Of a stretch of DNA of 64,000 bases, positions 51,731 to 61,263 are shown one piece after another. The notes under the pieces were generated by a model. The model had not been told where the DNA came from and did no database searches. It saw only the letters and a list, made by a program, of their open reading frames with translations. Made by a program: the position numbers and the translations under genes. Positions within the stretch are counted from its first letter, which is position 1. Every line of letters starts with the position of its first letter. The stretch comes from Kineothrix sp. IPX-CK. Lineage in GTDB: Bacteria; Bacillota; Clostridia; Lachnospirales; Lachnospiraceae. The stretch is from positions 2,232,001 to 2,296,000 of the forward strand of contig NZ_CP146256.1 of NCBI RefSeq assembly GCF_039134705.1, written 5' to 3'.

Positions 51731-53137
51731 ATGGCACAGCTTTGGGGCGGACGTTTTACGAAAGAGACGGATAAGCTTGTATATAATTTCAATGCATCCA
51801 TTTCTTTTGATAGAAAATTCTTTGAAGAAGATATAGAAGGAAGCATTGCGCACGTAGTAATGCTGGAGAAGCAGAATATTCTCACTGAAGAAGAGAAAAA
51901 TGCCATTGTAAAAGGACTCACCGGCATCCGGCAGGATGTAAAGAGCGGAAAGCTCGTCATTACGGAGGAATATGAGGATATCCACAGCTTTGTGGAAGCT
52001 AATCTGATAGACCGGATAGGAGAAGCAGGAAAGAAGCTGCATACAGGAAGAAGCCGCAATGATCAGGTGGCGTTAGATATGAGGTTGTATACGAGAGCGG
52101 AGGTCTTGCATGTGGCGGAGGAGATTCAGGAGCTTCTCTCTACCCTGCTTACTATTATGGAAAATAATCTGGACACTTACATGCCCGGATTTACTCACTT
52201 ACAAAAGGCGCAGCCGATTACGCTGGCACATCATATGGGAGCATATTTCGAGATGTTCAAAAGGGATAGTCTCAGGCTCAAGGATATTTATGCAAGGATG
52301 AACTACTGTCCGTTAGGAGCGGGAGCTTTGGCGGGGACCACCTATCCTCTCGATAGAGGATATACGGCGGCACTGATGGGCTTTGAAGGTCCGACCTTCA
52401 ACAGCATGGATTCCGTTTCAGACAGAGATTATGTGATTGAATTTTTATCCGCGCTGTCCACGATTATGATGCATCTTAGTCGTTTTTGTGAAGAAATCAT
52501 TATTTGGAATTCTAACGAATATCGTTTTGTTGAAATAGATGATGCGTATTCTACAGGAAGCAGCATTATGCCCCAGAAGAAGAATCCTGATATTGCGGAG
52601 TTAGTAAGAGGAAAGACAGGCAGGGTGTATGGGGCTTTAATCTCCATTTTGACCGTAATGAAAGGAATACCGCTTGCCTATAATAAAGATATGCAGGAGG
52701 ATAAGGAACTGACCTTCGATGCTATCGACACGGTGAAAGGCTGCCTCGCTTTGTTTAACGGAATGCTAAGAACGATGAAGTTTAATGAGGAGGTCATGGC
52801 CGTCAGTGCGATGAACGGCTTTACCAATGCGACGGACGCAGCGGATTATCTGGTAGGCAAGGGAGTTCCGTTTAGAGATGCCCATGAAATCGTAGGCAGA
52901 CTGGTGCTTTACTGTATAGACAAGAACACATGCATCGATGCTCTCAGTATAGAACAGCTGAAAGAAATCAGCCCGGTGTTCGAGGAAGATGTCTTCGATG
53001 CGGTGAGTTTAAAGACCTGTGTGGAAAAGCGTCTGACGATCGGCGCTCCGGGACAGAGAGCGATGAAAGAGGTTATTGCTATCAACATGGAATTTTTAAA
53101 AAATAGTTGGATGCAGGAGACAAGAGATAATTCATAA
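51731..53137 (+). CDS. argH: Argininosuccinate lyase
   Basis: A 468-residue enzyme of the fumarase/aspartase superfamily that splits argininosuccinate to arginine and fumarate. It begins MAQLWGGRFTKETDKLV, has HTGRSRNDQVALDMRLY, HLQKAQPITLAHH and the signature loop GSSIMPQKKNPD with the catalytic Ser. ATG 51731 follows GGAGGAG. argG is not adjacent, so the arginine pathway is dispersed in this genome. Confidence 0.95.
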   Translation: MAQLWGGRFTKETDKLVYNFNASISFDRKFFEEDIEGSIAHVVMLEKQNILTEEEKNAIVKGLTGIRQDVKSGKLVITEEYEDIHSFVEANLIDRIGEAGKKLHTGRSRNDQVALDMRLYTRAEVLHVAEEIQELLSTLLTIMENNLDTYMPGFTHLQKAQPITLAHHMGAYFEMFKRDSLRLKDIYARMNYCPLGAGALAGTTYPLDRGYTAALMGFEGPTFNSMDSVSDRDYVIEFLSALSTIMMHLSRFCEEIIIWNSNEYRFVEIDDAYSTGSSIMPQKKNPDIAELVRGKTGRVYGALISILTVMKGIPLAYNKDMQEDKELTFDAIDTVKGCLALFNGMLRTMKFNEEVMAVSAMNGFTNATDAADYLVGKGVPFRDAHEIVGRLVLYCIDKNTCIDALSIEQLKEISPVFEEDVFDAVSLKTCVEKRLTIGAPGQRAMKEVIAINMEFLKNSWMQETRDNS

Positions 53138-53255
53138 TGTGGAGTATAAAGTGCGTAACAATCTGTAAGTATCAGGGGTAAATACTTTTTGACCCCGACA
53201 TCATAATATATGAAAGATATGAAATTATTATATAGAAAGATGAGGAGAATGGAAA

Positions 53256-54341
53256 ATGAGCGATAGGTTAAAGGTAGGTATTTTAGGCGGAACCGGTATG
53301 GTTGGGCAGAGATTTATCTCTTTGCTAGATAACCATCCATGGTTTGAGGTGACAGTAATTGCGGCAAGTCCCAGATCTGCAGGAAAGACTTATGCGGAGG
53401 CGGTAGGCGACAGATGGAAAATGACTACGCCTATGCCGGAAGCCGTAAAAAATATTGTTGTAATGAACGTAAATGAAGTAGAAAAGGTTGCGGCGGGAGT
53501 AGACTTTGTGTTCAGTGCCGTAGATATGACGAAGGATGAAATTAAGAAGATCGAAGAAGAATATGCTAAGACGGAGACTCCCGTAGTTTCTAATAATAGT
53601 GCTCACAGATGGACTCCTGATGTGCCGATGGTAGTGCCGGAAATCAATCCTGAGCATATGAAAGTTATCGATTTCCAGAAGAAGAGACTTGGCACGACGA
53701 GAGGTTTTATCGCGGTAAAGCCCAACTGCTCCATCCAAAGCTATGCGCCTGTGCTTACCGCATGGAAGGAATTCGAGCCCTACGAGGTGGTTGCCACCAC
53801 TTATCAGGCAATTTCCGGAGCAGGCAAGAACTTCAAAGACTGGCCTGAGATGGAAGGCAATATCATTCCTTATATCGGCGGAGAAGAAGAAAAGAGCGAA
53901 AAAGAGCCCCTTAGAATATGGGGAGAAATCAAGGACGGAGAAATCGTTCCCGCGGTTTCACCCGTCATTACCTGCCAGTGTATCCGCGTTCCTGTTTTGA
54001 ATGGACATACGGCGGCTGTTTTCGTAAAACTTAAGAAAAAAGCTACTAAAGAACAGCTTATTGAGAAGCTGATTAACTTCAAAGGAGAACCTCAGGAGCT
54101 TGAGCTTCCCAGCGCACCTAAGCAGTTTATCCAATATCTGAAGGAGGATAACCGTCCTCAGGTGACTGCGGACGTGGATTACGAAAAGGGAATGGGTGTG
54201 AGCGTAGGACGTTTAAGAGAGGATAACGTATACGATTGGAAGTTTGTGGGACTGTCACACAATACGGTTCGCGGAGCTGCCGGTGGGGCGGTGCTTTGCG
54301 CAGAGCTTTTGAAGGCACAGGGTTATATTACAAAAAAATAA
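53256..54341 (+). CDS. asd: Aspartate-semialdehyde dehydrogenase
   Basis: A 361-residue NADP enzyme making aspartate semialdehyde for lysine, threonine, methionine and diaminopimelate. It shows GILGGTGMVGQRFISLL, VSNNSAHRW and the active-site Cys in KPNCSIQSYAPVL. This matches the archaeal/fungal-like class of Asd, found also in many Clostridia, more than the E. coli class. The 118-base gap upstream has a small GGGGT/ACCCC stem but no lysine riboswitch. Confidence 0.9.
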   Translation: MSDRLKVGILGGTGMVGQRFISLLDNHPWFEVTVIAASPRSAGKTYAEAVGDRWKMTTPMPEAVKNIVVMNVNEVEKVAAGVDFVFSAVDMTKDEIKKIEEEYAKTETPVVSNNSAHRWTPDVPMVVPEINPEHMKVIDFQKKRLGTTRGFIAVKPNCSIQSYAPVLTAWKEFEPYEVVATTYQAISGAGKNFKDWPEMEGNIIPYIGGEEEKSEKEPLRIWGEIKDGEIVPAVSPVITCQCIRVPVLNGHTAAVFVKLKKKATKEQLIEKLINFKGEPQELELPSAPKQFIQYLKEDNRPQVTADVDYEKGMGVSVGRLREDNVYDWKFVGLSHNTVRGAAGGAVLCAELLKAQGYITKK

Positions 54342-54498
54342 GATAATGATAAATATTTATTGTATTTTGTGGGAAATATGATAAATACGGGGTATAGCAT
54401 ATCTTCAGCAGTGAAGTGATTAATATTGATGTAATCATAATATTGACGTAATCAATATGGAAGATGGAGAAAAAATGTATTGAGAAGGGTGACAGCAA

Positions 54499-56220
54499 AT
54501 GGATGAATTACAGTATCAATTTGAACTGCTTAATGCGATGAATCAGAAATTAAGCATCGATGAGAAAATGTTTCAAATGCTCTGTAATACATCGAGCAGC
54601 GCATTTTTATATTACAGCTTCGAGGACGATATCGTAAGGACGTTTGGCAATTGGAAATTTTTCTTTAAGGTGAGTATTCATGAAGTAAGGGACATTTCGG
54701 GCATTTATGATTTCATAGATGACAAATATGTTCTTCAGCTTAGAGAGCTTTTATTTATTGAAAAAAAGGGGCGAAAAAGCGAAAGTGCTGTAATCCGCAT
54801 GAAGGACGGCGTCTGGGTGGAATGCGAGACCGCAGTCACATATGATGAGAACGAGAACCCGAAGGAGAAAGTAATCCGGTTTAAAAACATTACGAAGTTC
54901 AAAAATCAAAATGAAGAATTGATGTATATGGCGTACTATGACGTATTGACCGGGCTCTACAACCGGAATTATTTCATACGTCTTTTGGGAGATTATGTAA
55001 GAAAAGCGGAAGAGGAACGCGCTGCGGTAGCGGTCATGTTCATAGACATCGACGATTTTCGCAAGATCAACGATGGTCTGGGAATTGTAATAGGGGATGA
55101 AATTGTTCAGCAGTTTGGCCAGTTTCTGTCTACCTTTAAGAATAATAACGTAATTGTGTCTCATTTTAACAGCGATATTTACTGTATCGCCATTTACGAT
55201 CCTTGCGGAGCCAGAAGTGTAGAGCATATATTCCGCATGATACATGAGCGCCTGCATAAGCCTTTTGCCCTTAGTAACGGGATGGAAGTGAGCGTTACGG
55301 TAAGTATGGGAGTTGCGGAATATCCCGAAGCGGCGAAGACTACGCTTGAGCTTATCAACTGTGCTGAAATCGTAATGTTTAAGGCTAAGAGCACGGGTAA
55401 GGACTCTATACAATACTTCGATGCGCCTATACTGAATGATTTTCTGCAGAATGTAATCATTGAAAATAAGTTGAAAGAGGCTGCCTTCAATCAGAATTTC
55501 ATGATGTATTTTCAGCCCCAGTACCATGCCAAGGATAAGAAGCTTCGGGGCGTGGAGGCGCTGATTCGCTGGAGAGACGATGACGGGCATATGATAAGCC
55601 CCTCCGTATTCATACCGATTGCGGAGAAAAACGGGACAATCATTCCCATAGGCACCTGGGTAATTGAGGAGAGCATTCGTATCTATTCCCAGTGGAAGAA
55701 GAAATATAAGTCAGAATTGATTCTTTCCTTGAATATATCGGCTATTCAGTACAGAAAATCGGATTTTGTAAGTAAATTGATGAAGATCTTGAAAAAATAC
55801 GATGTGAGGCCTACAGAGGTGGAGCTGGAGATTACTGAGAGTGTGTTAATTGATGATTTTGGAGAGATTACGAACAAGCTCGTCACTTTAAGAAGCTATG
55901 GAATCCGTATTTCTTTAGATGATTTCGGAACGGGGTATTCCTCCCTTTCTTATTTGAAAGGACTTCCCATCGACACGTTGAAAATAGACAAGTCGTTTAT
56001 CGACACGGTGGTCTCTGACGATAATACGAAGATAATTACGGAGTCCATTATTTATATGGTCAAGAAACTAGGCTTTGAAACGGTGGCCGAAGGTGTGGAG
56101 ACGAAGGAGCAGTTTGAATATTTGAAATCCATTGAGTGCGATAACATTCAAGGATTCTTTTTAGGAAAGCCGATGCCCTCTGACGAGGTTGAGGAATTAC
56201 TTAAATACACTGCGGTATAA
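54499..56220 (+). CDS. EAL-domain phosphodiesterase with PAS-like and degenerate GGDEF domains
   Basis: A 573-residue cytoplasmic protein. Residues about 20-135 look PAS-like. The GGDEF domain (about 145-305) has lost its signature (residues 223-227 read FNSDI), so it is probably inactive as a cyclase, perhaps a GTP sensor. The EAL domain (about 325-570) keeps E353-A-L, N412, E446, DDFGTGYSSL (474-483), K495 and AEGVE (530-534), so it should hydrolyse c-di-GMP. It is a single gene with its own terminator. Confidence 0.9.
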   Translation: MDELQYQFELLNAMNQKLSIDEKMFQMLCNTSSSAFLYYSFEDDIVRTFGNWKFFFKVSIHEVRDISGIYDFIDDKYVLQLRELLFIEKKGRKSESAVIRMKDGVWVECETAVTYDENENPKEKVIRFKNITKFKNQNEELMYMAYYDVLTGLYNRNYFIRLLGDYVRKAEEERAAVAVMFIDIDDFRKINDGLGIVIGDEIVQQFGQFLSTFKNNNVIVSHFNSDIYCIAIYDPCGARSVEHIFRMIHERLHKPFALSNGMEVSVTVSMGVAEYPEAAKTTLELINCAEIVMFKAKSTGKDSIQYFDAPILNDFLQNVIIENKLKEAAFNQNFMMYFQPQYHAKDKKLRGVEALIRWRDDDGHMISPSVFIPIAEKNGTIIPIGTWVIEESIRIYSQWKKKYKSELILSLNISAIQYRKSDFVSKLMKILKKYDVRPTEVELEITESVLIDDFGEITNKLVTLRSYGIRISLDDFGTGYSSLSYLKGLPIDTLKIDKSFIDTVVSDDNTKIITESIIYMVKKLGFETVAEGVETKEQFEYLKSIECDNIQGFFLGKPMPSDEVEELLKYTAV

Positions 56221-56232
56221 AAATTGTTTATA

Positions 56233-56264
56233 GCAAGCCCTGTCATTTTTATGGCAAGGGCTTG
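56233..56264 (+). terminator. Hairpin after the EAL gene
   Basis: CAAGCCCT and AGGGCTTG pair, extended inward by TGTCA/TGGCA; the T run after the stem is poor, so efficiency is uncertain. Confidence 0.6.
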
Positions 56265-56294
56265 TTGCAAGAGAGGATAGTTTTTTAATATTTC

Positions 56295-58352
56295 ATGGGA
56301 AAAAGTTTATATATTGCGGAGAAGCCCAGCGTGGCGAGAGAGTTCGCGAAAGCGTTAAAATTGAATATGAGCAACAGGGACGGCTACATGGAATCGGAGG
56401 AAGCGATCGTAACATGGTGTGTAGGTCATTTAGTAACCATGAGTTATCCTGAGGTTTATGACGAGAAATACAAGAGATGGTCTTTGGCTACACTGCCTTT
56501 TATTCCCGGAGAGTTTAAGTACGAAGTCATTGAAAATGTCAAAAAGCAATTTACGATCGTAAGCGGGCTTTTGAACCGCACGGAGGTGGACACCATTTAT
56601 GTCTGCACTGACTCCGGGCGGGAGGGAGAGTACATATATCGTCTGGTGGAGAAACAGGCAGGAGTAAGCGGAAAACAAAGGAAGCGTGTGTGGATCGATT
56701 CCCAGACGGAAGAGGAAATATTGCGCGGCATACGGGAGGCGAAGGATTTGTCTGCCTATGATAATCTTTGCTCTGCAGCCTACCTTCGGGCGAAGGAGGA
56801 TTATCTCATGGGAATCAATTTCTCGCGGGTGCTCACTTTGAAATACAGCAATTCCATTAAGTCGTATCTGAAAACGGACAAGGCGGTGGTTTCCGTAGGA
56901 AGAGTCATGACTTGTGTCCTGGGTATGGTAGTCAACAGAGAGCGGGAAATCCGCAACTTTGTGAAGACCTCCTTCTATCGGGTTATAGCCGGAGTGGAGA
57001 CGGAGGGAAGGAGCTTCGATTGCGAATGGAAAGCGGTTGAAGGGACGAAATATTTTAATTCGCCGCTTCTTTATAAGGAAAATGGCTTCAAGGAAAAAAA
57101 GACCGCTCAGGAGCTCATTAATGCATTGGAGGAGACTCTCAGGGCAGTACCGGTCATAGAAGCTGTAGAGAAGAAAAAGGAGACGAAAAATCCACCTCTC
57201 TTGTATAATCTGGCGGAGCTTCAAAACGACTGCTCCAAATATTTCAAAATAAGCCCCGACGAAACGCTGCGCGTCGTACAGGAGCTATACGAAAAAAAGA
57301 TGGCCACTTATCCGAGAACAGACGCCAGAGTATTGTCGACTGCGGTGGCAAAAGAGATATACAAGAATATAAGCGGACTCAAAGGCTATTCCCAGACAGC
57401 AGAGCTTGCTGAAGAGGTGCTTCAAAAGGGTACCTATAAGAACATCGCCAAGACCAGATATGTGAACGATAAGCAGATCACCGATCACTATGCTATCATT
57501 CCCACCGGGCAGGGGCTTGGAAATCTGGGAAGCTTAAGCCCTACAGCAGCTAAGGTCTATGAAATTATCGTCAGACGTTTTCTCTGTATTTTTTATCCGG
57601 CGGCCGTGTATCAAAAAATTGCTTTGACCATAGGAATGAAGGAAGAGAGATTCTTTGCCAGTTTCAAGGTATTAGCTGACCCGGGATATTTAAGGGCGGC
57701 GGAATTCTCCTTCGCTAAGAAGAAGGAGGAGAGCAGTAAAGCTCCGGAACGCAAGGATGCAGAGAATAAAGAAGCGGGTGCGGAAGAAGGGGAAGGCCAA
57801 GAGGAAGGAAACGATACGAAAGATCCTGAATTCATGGCCATGCTCAGGCGGCTGAAAAAAGGTGATGAGCTGTCCTTAAAGGGATTTGAAATCAAGGAAG
57901 GAGAGACATCTCCGCCCAAACGCTATAACTCCGGAACGATGATACTTACCATGGAAAATGCAGGCCAGTTCATCGAGGACGAAGAACTGCGCGCCCAGAT
58001 AAAGGGAAGCGGCATCGGAACTTCCGCTACGCGGGCCGAGATACTGAAGAAATTGGTAAATATTAAATATTTGTCACTGAATAAAAAGACTCAGATCATT
58101 ACCCCCACCCTGATGGGTGAGATGATATACGATGTTGTGGCGGGGGCCATAAGGCCGTTGCTAGACCCGGCCCTTACCGCCAGCTGGGAAAAGGGACTGA
58201 CACTTGTGTCGGAAGGAAGCATTACGGAAGATGAATATATGCGTAAGCTTGATGATTTCGTAACACGAAGGACGAACAGCGTAAAGCAGATGGAAAACCA
58301 GTCCACACTTTATATGCAGTTCGATATAGCGGCAAAGAACTATAAAAAGTGA
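56295..58352 (+). CDS. topB: DNA topoisomerase III
   Basis: A 685-residue type IA topoisomerase. Toprim motifs SLYIAEKPSVAREFAK and CTDSGREGEYIYRL (about 104-117) and the active-site Tyr339 in ATYPRTDAR are present. An acidic, low-complexity insert (about 475-515, KEAGAEEGEGQEEGND) precedes the last core part, and no C-terminal zinc fingers are seen. It relaxes negative supercoils and decatenates DNA. Plasmid or ICE versions exist, but neighbouring genes are chromosomal. Confidence 0.9.
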   Translation: MGKSLYIAEKPSVAREFAKALKLNMSNRDGYMESEEAIVTWCVGHLVTMSYPEVYDEKYKRWSLATLPFIPGEFKYEVIENVKKQFTIVSGLLNRTEVDTIYVCTDSGREGEYIYRLVEKQAGVSGKQRKRVWIDSQTEEEILRGIREAKDLSAYDNLCSAAYLRAKEDYLMGINFSRVLTLKYSNSIKSYLKTDKAVVSVGRVMTCVLGMVVNREREIRNFVKTSFYRVIAGVETEGRSFDCEWKAVEGTKYFNSPLLYKENGFKEKKTAQELINALEETLRAVPVIEAVEKKKETKNPPLLYNLAELQNDCSKYFKISPDETLRVVQELYEKKMATYPRTDARVLSTAVAKEIYKNISGLKGYSQTAELAEEVLQKGTYKNIAKTRYVNDKQITDHYAIIPTGQGLGNLGSLSPTAAKVYEIIVRRFLCIFYPAAVYQKIALTIGMKEERFFASFKVLADPGYLRAAEFSFAKKKEESSKAPERKDAENKEAGAEEGEGQEEGNDTKDPEFMAMLRRLKKGDELSLKGFEIKEGETSPPKRYNSGTMILTMENAGQFIEDEELRAQIKGSGIGTSATRAEILKKLVNIKYLSLNKKTQIITPTLMGEMIYDVVAGAIRPLLDPALTASWEKGLTLVSEGSITEDEYMRKLDDFVTRRTNSVKQMENQSTLYMQFDIAAKNYKK

Positions 58353-58433
58353 AGTTTGCCCACAGGGCGCAATATGTTTCACAAGGTGAAGTAAACTTCG
58401 TTTTAAGAAAGGCAAAAAAGAGGAGGAAATGCG

Positions 58434-59102
58434 ATGGAACAATTTAAGATTGAAAATTTGTATACGCTTTCGGAGACAATTGCTTCGGAGATTTTTGAAG
58501 GAGTCATCTATCCGTGGGAGGTATTGCCCAAAATCAAAGACTTTATCGTGAAGCTGGGAAATTCTCTGCCCGAAGATAAGTATGAGAAAAGAGGGGAAAA
58601 CGTCTGGATCGCAAAATCAGCAACCGTTTTTCAAAGCGCTTACATTGCCGGTCCTGCAATTATCGATGAGGATGCGGAGGTACGTCACTGTGCATTTATC
58701 AGAGGAAATGCCATCGTGGGCAAAGGCTCGGTAGTGGGAAACTCTACGGAACTGAAAAATGTTATTCTTTTTAATAAGGTTCAGGTGCCTCACTACAATT
58801 ATGTGGGCGACAGCGTACTTGGGTTCAAGGCACATATGGGAGCCGGTTCTATCACCTCCAACGTAAAAAGCGATAAGACGCTGGTGGTGGCAAAAGCTGA
58901 GAACGGCTGTATCGAGACCGGCCTTAAGAAGTTCGGAGCGATGTTGGGCGATATGGTAGAGGTAGGCTGTAATTCTGTACTGAATCCGGGAACGGTGATA
59001 GGGAAAAATTCCAGCATATATCCAACCTCCTCTGTGAGGGGTTATATTCCTCCGGACAGCATTTATAAAGATAAGGGCGAGGTCATTATAAGGAATCTGT
59101 AA
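58434..59102 (+). CDS. Left-handed beta-helix (hexapeptide) acyl-/nucleotidyl-transferase-like protein
   Basis: A 222-residue protein with hexapeptide repeats from about 60 on (IAKSATVFQSAYIAGPAIID, AIVGKGSVVGNSTELKN, GAGSITSNVKSDK). It resembles the C-terminal part of GlmU-like UDP-GlcNAc pyrophosphorylases but lacks the nucleotidyltransferase domain; the start (EQFKIENLYTLSETIASEI) is separate. The substrate is unknown. ATG follows AGGAGGAA. Confidence 0.82.
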   Translation: MEQFKIENLYTLSETIASEIFEGVIYPWEVLPKIKDFIVKLGNSLPEDKYEKRGENVWIAKSATVFQSAYIAGPAIIDEDAEVRHCAFIRGNAIVGKGSVVGNSTELKNVILFNKVQVPHYNYVGDSVLGFKAHMGAGSITSNVKSDKTLVVAKAENGCIETGLKKFGAMLGDMVEVGCNSVLNPGTVIGKNSSIYPTSSVRGYIPPDSIYKDKGEVIIRNL

Positions 59103-59347
59103 AAGTTCCCAAAAATGTTATGGCCAGCATAGCAGAGGGACTTCGAGGTATGAAAAAGAGAAAGACATCATTTATATATACGATATTAAGCAAGCTTTAA
59201 AGAGATGAAAATTTTGGCCGTCTGTTTCAGAATAAAAAATATGGTGTTATTTGAAAATGTACTGGATTTTTTGTAGAAAGTATGCGAGAATAGTAGTTGC
59301 GATTATGACAAAATATTCACGAGTTACATATTGAAAGGAGTTTTCAC
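59103..59347. other. Intergenic region before the NifU-like gene
   Basis: 245 bases without an ORF or clear terminator. The strong ribosome site GAAAGGAG (59334-59341) belongs to the next gene. No convincing promoter or riboswitch is seen. Confidence 0.5.
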
Positions 59348-60040
59348 ATGATTTATTCAAAGGAAGTTGAAGAAATGTGTACGGTAGCACAAGGCGTAAA
59401 TCACGGCTGTGCTCCTATCCCAGAAGAAGCAAAATGGGTTAAGGCGAAAGATGTAAAGGATATTTCCGGTTTGACACACGGTGTAGGCTGGTGTGCTCCT
59501 CAGCAGGGCGCTTGCAAGCTCACACTTAATGTTAAGGAAGGTATTGTTCAGGAAGCTCTGATAGAGACTATCGGATGTTCAGGAATGACTCACTCCGCAG
59601 CTATGGCAGCTGAAATTTTACCGGGCAGAACAGTTATGGAAGCGTTGAATACGGACCTCGTATGCGATGCTATCAATACTGCTATGAGAGAATTATTCTT
59701 ACAGATCGTTTACGGAAGAACCCAGAGCGCATTTTCAGAAGACGGACTTCCGGTTGGTGCAGGTCTTGAAGACTTAGGAAAAGGACTTAGAAGTCAGGTT
59801 GGTACTATGTACGGTACTTTAGAGAAAGGTCCTCGTTATCTTGAAATGGCAGAAGGCTACGTAACGGGCATCGCGCTCGATGCGGAAGACCAGATTATCG
59901 GTTATCAGTTTGTAAGCCTTGGCAAAATGACAGATTTCATCAAAAAGGGCGATGATCCGAACACAGCTTGGGAGAAGGCAAAGGGCCAGTATGGACGTGT
60001 TGCTGATGCTGTTAAGATTATCGATCCGAGAGAAGAATAG
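59348..60040 (+). CDS. NifU-like iron-sulfur scaffold-related protein, partner of the GGGtGRT protein
   Basis: A 230-residue soluble protein. The middle resembles an IscU/NifU core (CKLTLNVKEGIVQEALIETI, GCSGMTHSAAMAAEILPG), with cysteines at 11, 21, 49, 56, 77 and 106 that could bind a cluster. The C-terminal half (EKGPRYLEMAEGYVTGIALD, ending VKIIDPREE) is extra relative to IscU. Codon use is strongly restricted, like gap and tpiA, pointing to high expression. It is followed 13 bases later by the GGGtGRT gene; the two are a conserved pair in anaerobes but have no assigned function that I know. Confidence 0.78.
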   Translation: MIYSKEVEEMCTVAQGVNHGCAPIPEEAKWVKAKDVKDISGLTHGVGWCAPQQGACKLTLNVKEGIVQEALIETIGCSGMTHSAAMAAEILPGRTVMEALNTDLVCDAINTAMRELFLQIVYGRTQSAFSEDGLPVGAGLEDLGKGLRSQVGTMYGTLEKGPRYLEMAEGYVTGIALDAEDQIIGYQFVSLGKMTDFIKKGDDPNTAWEKAKGQYGRVADAVKIIDPREE

Positions 60041-60053
60041 GAGGACATAAAAA

Positions 60054-61064
60054 ATGGCATTATTTGAATCTTATGAAAGAAGAATTGATAAAATTAATTC
60101 CGTATTGAACAGCTATGGAATCTCTTCTATCGAAGAAGCGGAAAAAATCACAAAAGACGCAGGTCTTAACGTATATGATCAGGTAAAGGGCATTCAGCCT
60201 ATTTGTTTTGAGAACGCTTGCTGGGCTTACATCGTAGGTGCCGCAATCGCAATCAAAAAGGACTGCAGAAAAGCAGCGGATGCTGCTGCTGCAATCGGTG
60301 AAGGTCTTCAGGCTTTCTGTATTCCCGGCTCCGTTGCGGATACCCGTGTGGTAGGTCTTGGTCACGGCAACTTAGGTAAGATGTTATTGGAAGAAGAGAC
60401 AGAATGTTTCTGTTTCCTTGCAGGACATGAGTCCTTTGCAGCTGCAGAGGGTGCTATCGGTATCGCTGAAAAGGCTAATAAGGTACGTAAGAACCCCTTA
60501 AGAGTTATTCTTAACGGACTTGGAAAAGATGCTGCTCAGGTAATTTCCAGAATTAACGGCTTTACCTTTGTTGAAACAGAGTATGATCCTTACACCAATA
60601 CGGTTAAGGAAGTATATAGAAAATCTTATTCCGAAGGACTTCGTGCGAAAGTTAACTGCTATGGAGCTAACGATGTATGCGAAGGTGTTGCTATCATGCA
60701 CAAAGAGGGTGTTGATGTTTCCATTACAGGTAACTCAACCAATCCGACAAGATTCCAGCATCCGGTTGCAGGTACATACAAAAAAGAATGTATCGAACAG
60801 GGTAAGAAATACTTCTCCGTTGCATCCGGCGGCGGTACAGGACGTACACTTCACCCGGACAACATGGCGGCAGGTCCTGCTTCTTATGGTATGACTGATA
60901 CTATGGGACGTATGCACTCTGACGCACAGTTCGCCGGTTCTTCTTCCGTACCGGCTCACGTAGAAATGATGGGGCTTATCGGAGCAGGTAACAACCCGAT
61001 GGTTGGTATGACGGTTGCTGTTGCGGTTTCCATCGAGGAAGCAGCTACAGCTGGCAAGTTCTAA
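60054..61064 (+). CDS. GGGtGRT protein (conserved, function unknown)
   Basis: A 336-residue soluble protein named for its motif GGGTGRT (residues 259-265, within SVASGGGTGRTLHPDN). Cysteines are frequent (about nine), and glycine-rich stretches such as VVGLGHGNLGKM and VILNGLGKDAAQV suggest nucleotide or cofactor binding. Codon use is highly biased, as in glycolytic genes. AGGAGG precedes the ATG. It is co-transcribed with the NifU-like gene and followed by a strong terminator. Confidence 0.82.
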   Translation: MALFESYERRIDKINSVLNSYGISSIEEAEKITKDAGLNVYDQVKGIQPICFENACWAYIVGAAIAIKKDCRKAADAAAAIGEGLQAFCIPGSVADTRVVGLGHGNLGKMLLEEETECFCFLAGHESFAAAEGAIGIAEKANKVRKNPLRVILNGLGKDAAQVISRINGFTFVETEYDPYTNTVKEVYRKSYSEGLRAKVNCYGANDVCEGVAIMHKEGVDVSITGNSTNPTRFQHPVAGTYKKECIEQGKKYFSVASGGGTGRTLHPDNMAAGPASYGMTDTMGRMHSDAQFAGSSSVPAHVEMMGLIGAGNNPMVGMTVAVAVSIEEAATAGKF

Positions 61065-61078
61065 TCAAATAGTTGATT

Positions 61079-61126
61079 TACAGGGTTTCTCAAGCCATAG
61101 TCCGGCTTGGGGAACCCTGTTTTTTT
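61079..61126 (+). terminator. Intrinsic terminator after the GGGtGRT gene
   Basis: ACAGGGTTTC and GAACCCTGTTTTTTT pair, with an inner AAGCC/GGCTT stem; an eight-T run follows. Confidence 0.88.
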
Positions 61127-61263
61127 GTACAGACTTGGTAACTCATTCAAAAAACAATTAATATTTTAGAAACAATACTTAAATACAGCTTAAATATTTA
61201 GACAGTATTCTTTCCTTATCAAATAAATAATAACCCATTAGAAGAGGGAGAGAGGAATGTCAA

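Noticed and set aside
53138..53255. Lysine riboswitch upstream of asd
   Set aside because: Only 118 bases with one small GGGGT/ACCCC stem; far too short and unstructured.
54751..55590. A 279-codon minus-strand open frame opposite the GGDEF/EAL gene
   Set aside because: Fully antisense to a well-supported gene, no ribosome site or recognisable domain.
56430..57224. A 264-codon minus-strand open frame opposite topB
   Set aside because: Antisense to conserved topoisomerase motifs; no independent evidence of coding.
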